From Acidimicrobiaceae bacterium (GTDB taxonomy: Bacteria > Actinomycetota > Acidimicrobiia > Acidimicrobiales > RAAP-2): DNA of 8,219 bases. Shown here in pieces: positions 5,896 through 8,219 of the stretch. The position numbers were made by a program, and so were the translations under genes. The DNA lies in the NCBI GenBank assembly GCA_003131665.1, contig PKWA01000022.1, positions 1-8,219 on the forward strand. The letters run 5' to 3'. A model generated the notes under the pieces. It worked only from the letters and a program-made list of their open reading frames with translations, was not told the origin of the DNA and made no database searches. Positions within the stretch are counted from its first letter, which is position 1. Each line of letters begins with the position of its first letter.

Positions 5896-6392
5896 CCAAG
5901 ACCCAACGTCAGCACCGGATCGGTGAACTAATCGATCACGACGTCATTTCGACGGCAGCGCAGATCGTGGCGCGACTTCACGACGAAGGCATCGCGGCCA
6001 CCCAGGCCACGGTCACCCGTGATCTCCAAGAGCTGGGTACCGTCAAGGTTCGTGACGAGCACGGCGCTCGTCGCATCGTGATGGCGGCCTCGCCCAAACT
6101 CGCGCCCGCGCCGCTAGATCACCTACGACGCATGATGGGCGAGTGGGTCGTGTCAGTAGAAAGCTCGGCCAATTTGGTGGTGGTGCGTACTCCTCCGGGG
6201 TGCGCCCACGTGGTCGCCTCGGCGCTGGATCGAAGCGCGCTGCGCGGCGTGCTGGGATCAGTGGCCGGTGACGACACGGTGTTGGTGATCGCTGCGGAAG
6301 AGCACGGTGGAGGGGCGCTGGCCAATGACTTTCGAGCGCTGGCTGGCTTGAAGGTGGCGTCTGAGACGAAAACCGAGGGAGCGCCGCGATGA
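5892..6392 (+). CDS. argR: Arginine repressor
   Basis: ArgR is a hexameric, arginine-dependent DNA-binding repressor of arginine synthesis genes. The 166-residue protein has an N-terminal winged helix-turn-helix; its recognition helix lies in TQATVTRDLQELG (37-49), close to the family pattern TQATVSRDLxELG. The C-terminal oligomerisation and arginine-binding domain contains NLVVVRTPPGCAHVVASALD (94-113) and SVAGDDT (123-129), whose Asp pair contacts arginine in characterised ArgR proteins. A tail of about 30 residues follows. AAAGGAG (5881-5887) is a good ribosome binding site, and the ATG overlaps the argF stop by 4 bp. Placement between argF and argG is the actinobacterial norm. Because it lies within the operon whose promoter carries two ARG boxes, it should repress its own synthesis (inference). 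Confidence 0.96.
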   Translation: MTKTQRQHRIGELIDHDVISTAAQIVARLHDEGIAATQATVTRDLQELGTVKVRDEHGARRIVMAASPKLAPAPLDHLRRMMGEWVVSVESSANLVVVRTPPGCAHVVASALDRSALRGVLGSVAGDDTVLVIAAEEHGGGALANDFRALAGLKVASETKTEGAPR

Positions 6393-7612
6393 CCAAGCGA
6401 GTCGTACTGGCCTACAGCGGAGGGTTGGACACGTCGGTCGCCGTTCGCTGGATGATCCAAGAGTGGGGCGTGGAAGTGATCTGCCTCTTAGTGGACGTCG
6501 GTCAAGACGTGAAAAGTTCTGAGAGTTTCGCTGAGATTAAGGCACGGGCTCTCGCGGCCGGTGCGCTCGAATGCGTCACCGTGGACGCCAAGCGCGAAAT
6601 GGCCGAGGAGTTTTGCGCGCCCGCCATCTTCGCGAACGCTCTTTACGAGGGTAAGTACCCCTTGGTCTCGGCGCTGTCGCGACCGGTCATCGATCGACAC
6701 CTCGTCGACCAGGCCCGAAAGTTCAATGCGCAGGCCGTCGCACACGGCTGTACCGGCAAGGGCAACGATCAGGTGCGCTTTGAGGTGGGCACCCACGCGC
6801 TCGCGCCCGAACTCGAAGTACTCGCGCCTGCACGCAACTGGGGGATGACTCGAGCCGACTCGGTGGACTTCGCCCAAAAGTGGGAGATACCGATCAAGGC
6901 GACGAAGGAGAAGATCTACTCGATCGATGAGAACTTGTGGGGACGTGCCATTGAATGCGGAGCCATTGAAGACCCCTGGGCCGCACCACCAGAAGAGCCC
7001 TACACCTTGACCCGAGTGACTACCACTGAACCGGTGGAGTTAACGCTCAGCTTTGTCTCAGGGGTGCCGAGCGCGATTGATGGCGTGAACATGGAACTCG
7101 CCGAACTGATCGCCGCTGTGAACGCACGTGCCGGTTCGACCGGATTCGGCCGACTTGACATGGTTGAGAACCGTCGCGTGGGCATCAAGAGCCGTGAAGT
7201 GTACGAATGTCCGGGGGCACTCGCGCTCATCACCGCGCACGCCGATCTGGAGGACTTGGTGCTCGAGCGCGACGTGCACCATGAGAAAGCTCGCCTGGAG
7301 AGTCGTTGGGCTGAACTCGTCTACGACGGCATGTGGTTTTCGCCGTTAAAGGAGGCCCTAGACGCCTTCATCGCCGACACGCAACGTCACGTCACCGGTG
7401 ACGTACGGCTCCGCTTTGACCCGCCGGGACTTCTCCGCGTGGTCGGCCGACGCAGCCCCAAAGCGCTCTACGATTACGGACTCGCGACGTACGAGGCGGC
7501 GGACACGTTTCGCCACAGCGACGCCGAGGGATTTGTTCACATCTACGGGCTCGGGGTCAAGACTTGGGCCGCTCGCCAAGGCGCGAAGAACTCGACCCCG
7601 CCGACGCCATGA
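6389..7612 (+). CDS. argG: Argininosuccinate synthase
   Basis: ArgG condenses citrulline and aspartate with ATP cleavage to AMP and pyrophosphate, giving argininosuccinate. The 407-residue protein has the N-type ATP pyrophosphatase loop AYSGGLDTS (8-16), VDVGQD (35-40), and YEGKYPLVSALSRP (86-99). It also has the nearly invariant HGCTGKGNDQVRFE (119-132), followed by YSIDENLWGRAIECGAIED (177-195) for citrulline and aspartate binding. Length and motifs are standard. GAGGGA (6375-6380) precedes the ATG by 8 bases; the ATG overlaps the argR stop by 4 bp. The C-terminus is short and Thr/Pro-rich, and its last codons overlap the argH start. Nothing unusual was seen in the active site. Confidence 0.97.
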   Translation: MTKRVVLAYSGGLDTSVAVRWMIQEWGVEVICLLVDVGQDVKSSESFAEIKARALAAGALECVTVDAKREMAEEFCAPAIFANALYEGKYPLVSALSRPVIDRHLVDQARKFNAQAVAHGCTGKGNDQVRFEVGTHALAPELEVLAPARNWGMTRADSVDFAQKWEIPIKATKEKIYSIDENLWGRAIECGAIEDPWAAPPEEPYTLTRVTTTEPVELTLSFVSGVPSAIDGVNMELAELIAAVNARAGSTGFGRLDMVENRRVGIKSREVYECPGALALITAHADLEDLVLERDVHHEKARLESRWAELVYDGMWFSPLKEALDAFIADTQRHVTGDVRLRFDPPGLLRVVGRRSPKALYDYGLATYEAADTFRHSDAEGFVHIYGLGVKTWAARQGAKNSTPPTP

Positions 7613-8219
7613 CGCTCTGGAACGCTCGATTCTCCTCGCCCATGGACGAAACACTTTGGGATCTCTCCGAGAGTTACTCCTTTGATTACGTGCTCTACGA
7701 GCACGATCTCAACGGCAGTCGGGCGCACGTGCAAGGGCTCGAGGCGGCGGGGCTGCTCAGCCACGTGGAGTGCGCCAAACTTCTTGCCGCGCTCGACCAG
7801 ATTCAAGATGAGTTCGATAGCGAACAGTTCCTTCGAGTTTCGACCGACGAGGACGTTCACACCGCGATTGAACGACGCGCTACTGAACTCGCGGGTGACG
7901 TGGGCGCCAAACTTCACACCGCTCGCAGTCGAAATGACCAGATCGCCACCACGATGCGTCTCTTTACTCGCGACGCTCTGGGAGAAATCGTACGAGCCGC
8001 CCTCCTGTTGACCGAGATCCTTGTCGAGACCGGCGATCACAACGAGAGCACGTACCTGCCGGGTTACACCCATCTTCAACGCGCGCAGCCAGTGTTGTTG
8101 AGCCATCATCTTCACGCTCACGCCTTCGCCCTGCTGCGCGACGTCGACCGACTGCTCGACACTCGTGAGCGCCTCAACGTGTCGCCGCTCGGCGCCGGCG
8201 CGCTCGCCGGCACGTCGTT
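7609..8219 (+). CDS. argH: Argininosuccinate lyase, 3'-truncated by the window edge
   Basis: ArgH splits argininosuccinate into arginine and fumarate, the last step of the pathway, as a homotetramer of the fumarase/aspartase superfamily. The first 203 residues and two further bases are present; the remaining half or more, including the GSSxMPxKxN signature, lies beyond the window. Visible are SRAH (37-40), DEDVHTAIE (80-88), ARSRNDQIAT (105-114), and GYTHLQRAQPVLLSHHLHAH (152-171) with the conserved His155. The fragment ends in the VSPLGAGALAGTS substrate-binding region. The usual N-terminal LWGGRF reads LWNARF (3-7). The ATG overlaps the argG stop by 4 bp, and no Shine-Dalgarno is visible, so translation probably depends on coupling to argG. 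Confidence 0.95.
   Translation, partial: MTLWNARFSSPMDETLWDLSESYSFDYVLYEHDLNGSRAHVQGLEAAGLLSHVECAKLLAALDQIQDEFDSEQFLRVSTDEDVHTAIERRATELAGDVGAKLHTARSRNDQIATTMRLFTRDALGEIVRAALLLTEILVETGDHNESTYLPGYTHLQRAQPVLLSHHLHAHAFALLRDVDRLLDTRERLNVSPLGAGALAGTS

Noticed and set aside
7543..8121. 192-residue minus-strand open frame opposite argH
   Set aside because: It is antisense to the highly conserved argG end and argH motifs, has no recognisable domain, and is expected from GC-rich codon structure.

Overview
The window looks like a chromosomal housekeeping segment from a high-GC actinobacterium. It is nearly fully coding, with about 85 intergenic bases in total, and no mobile element, RNA gene or CRISPR array was seen. 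Evidence for the assignment is the high-GC coding sequence with frequent CGA/CGT arginine codons, the pheT-to-argC gene order known from Mycobacterium tuberculosis (pheS-pheT ... argCJBDFRGH), and an argR placed between argF and argG. The ArgF sequence type and overall style suggest an Acidimicrobiia-like lineage, but that is inference.

Layout. Positions 1-1518 hold the C-terminal two thirds of pheT (phenylalanyl-tRNA synthetase beta chain). A two-hot-dog acyl-ACP thioesterase-like gene (1539-2246) follows after 20 bases. A ten-helix EamA/DMT transporter (2215-3108, minus strand) converges on it with a 32-bp tail overlap. A 65-bp intergenic region, whose last 43 bases are very AT-rich, then separates the transporter from a divergent arginine operon. 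That operon is argC-argB-argF-argR-argG-argH (3174 to beyond 8219). All five of its junctions are 4-bp ATGA stop/start overlaps.

How the genes work together. ArgB and ArgC phosphorylate and reduce N-acetylglutamate to its semialdehyde. ArgF, ArgG and ArgH convert ornithine to citrulline, argininosuccinate and arginine. ArgR is the arginine-responsive repressor. The middle steps, ArgD aminotransferase and ArgJ or ArgE deacetylation, are absent here although the classical actinobacterial cluster carries argJ and argD; they must be encoded elsewhere or replaced. ArgB is short and lacks the N-terminal helix of arginine-inhibited kinases.

The most informative non-coding element is the argC/transporter intergenic region. 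It holds two tandem ARG-box-like sites 20 bp apart. Plausible -10 elements sit at leaderless distance from both divergent start codons, so ArgR may control the arginine operon and the exporter-type gene together. Further points of interest are an OTCase with several non-standard carbamoyl-phosphate-site residues, a thioesterase with Val where plant FatA/FatB have catalytic Asn, and a perfect inverted repeat at each of the three non-overlapped or convergent gene ends. No wholly new system is evident; this is a recognisable operon in an unusual, reduced arrangement.
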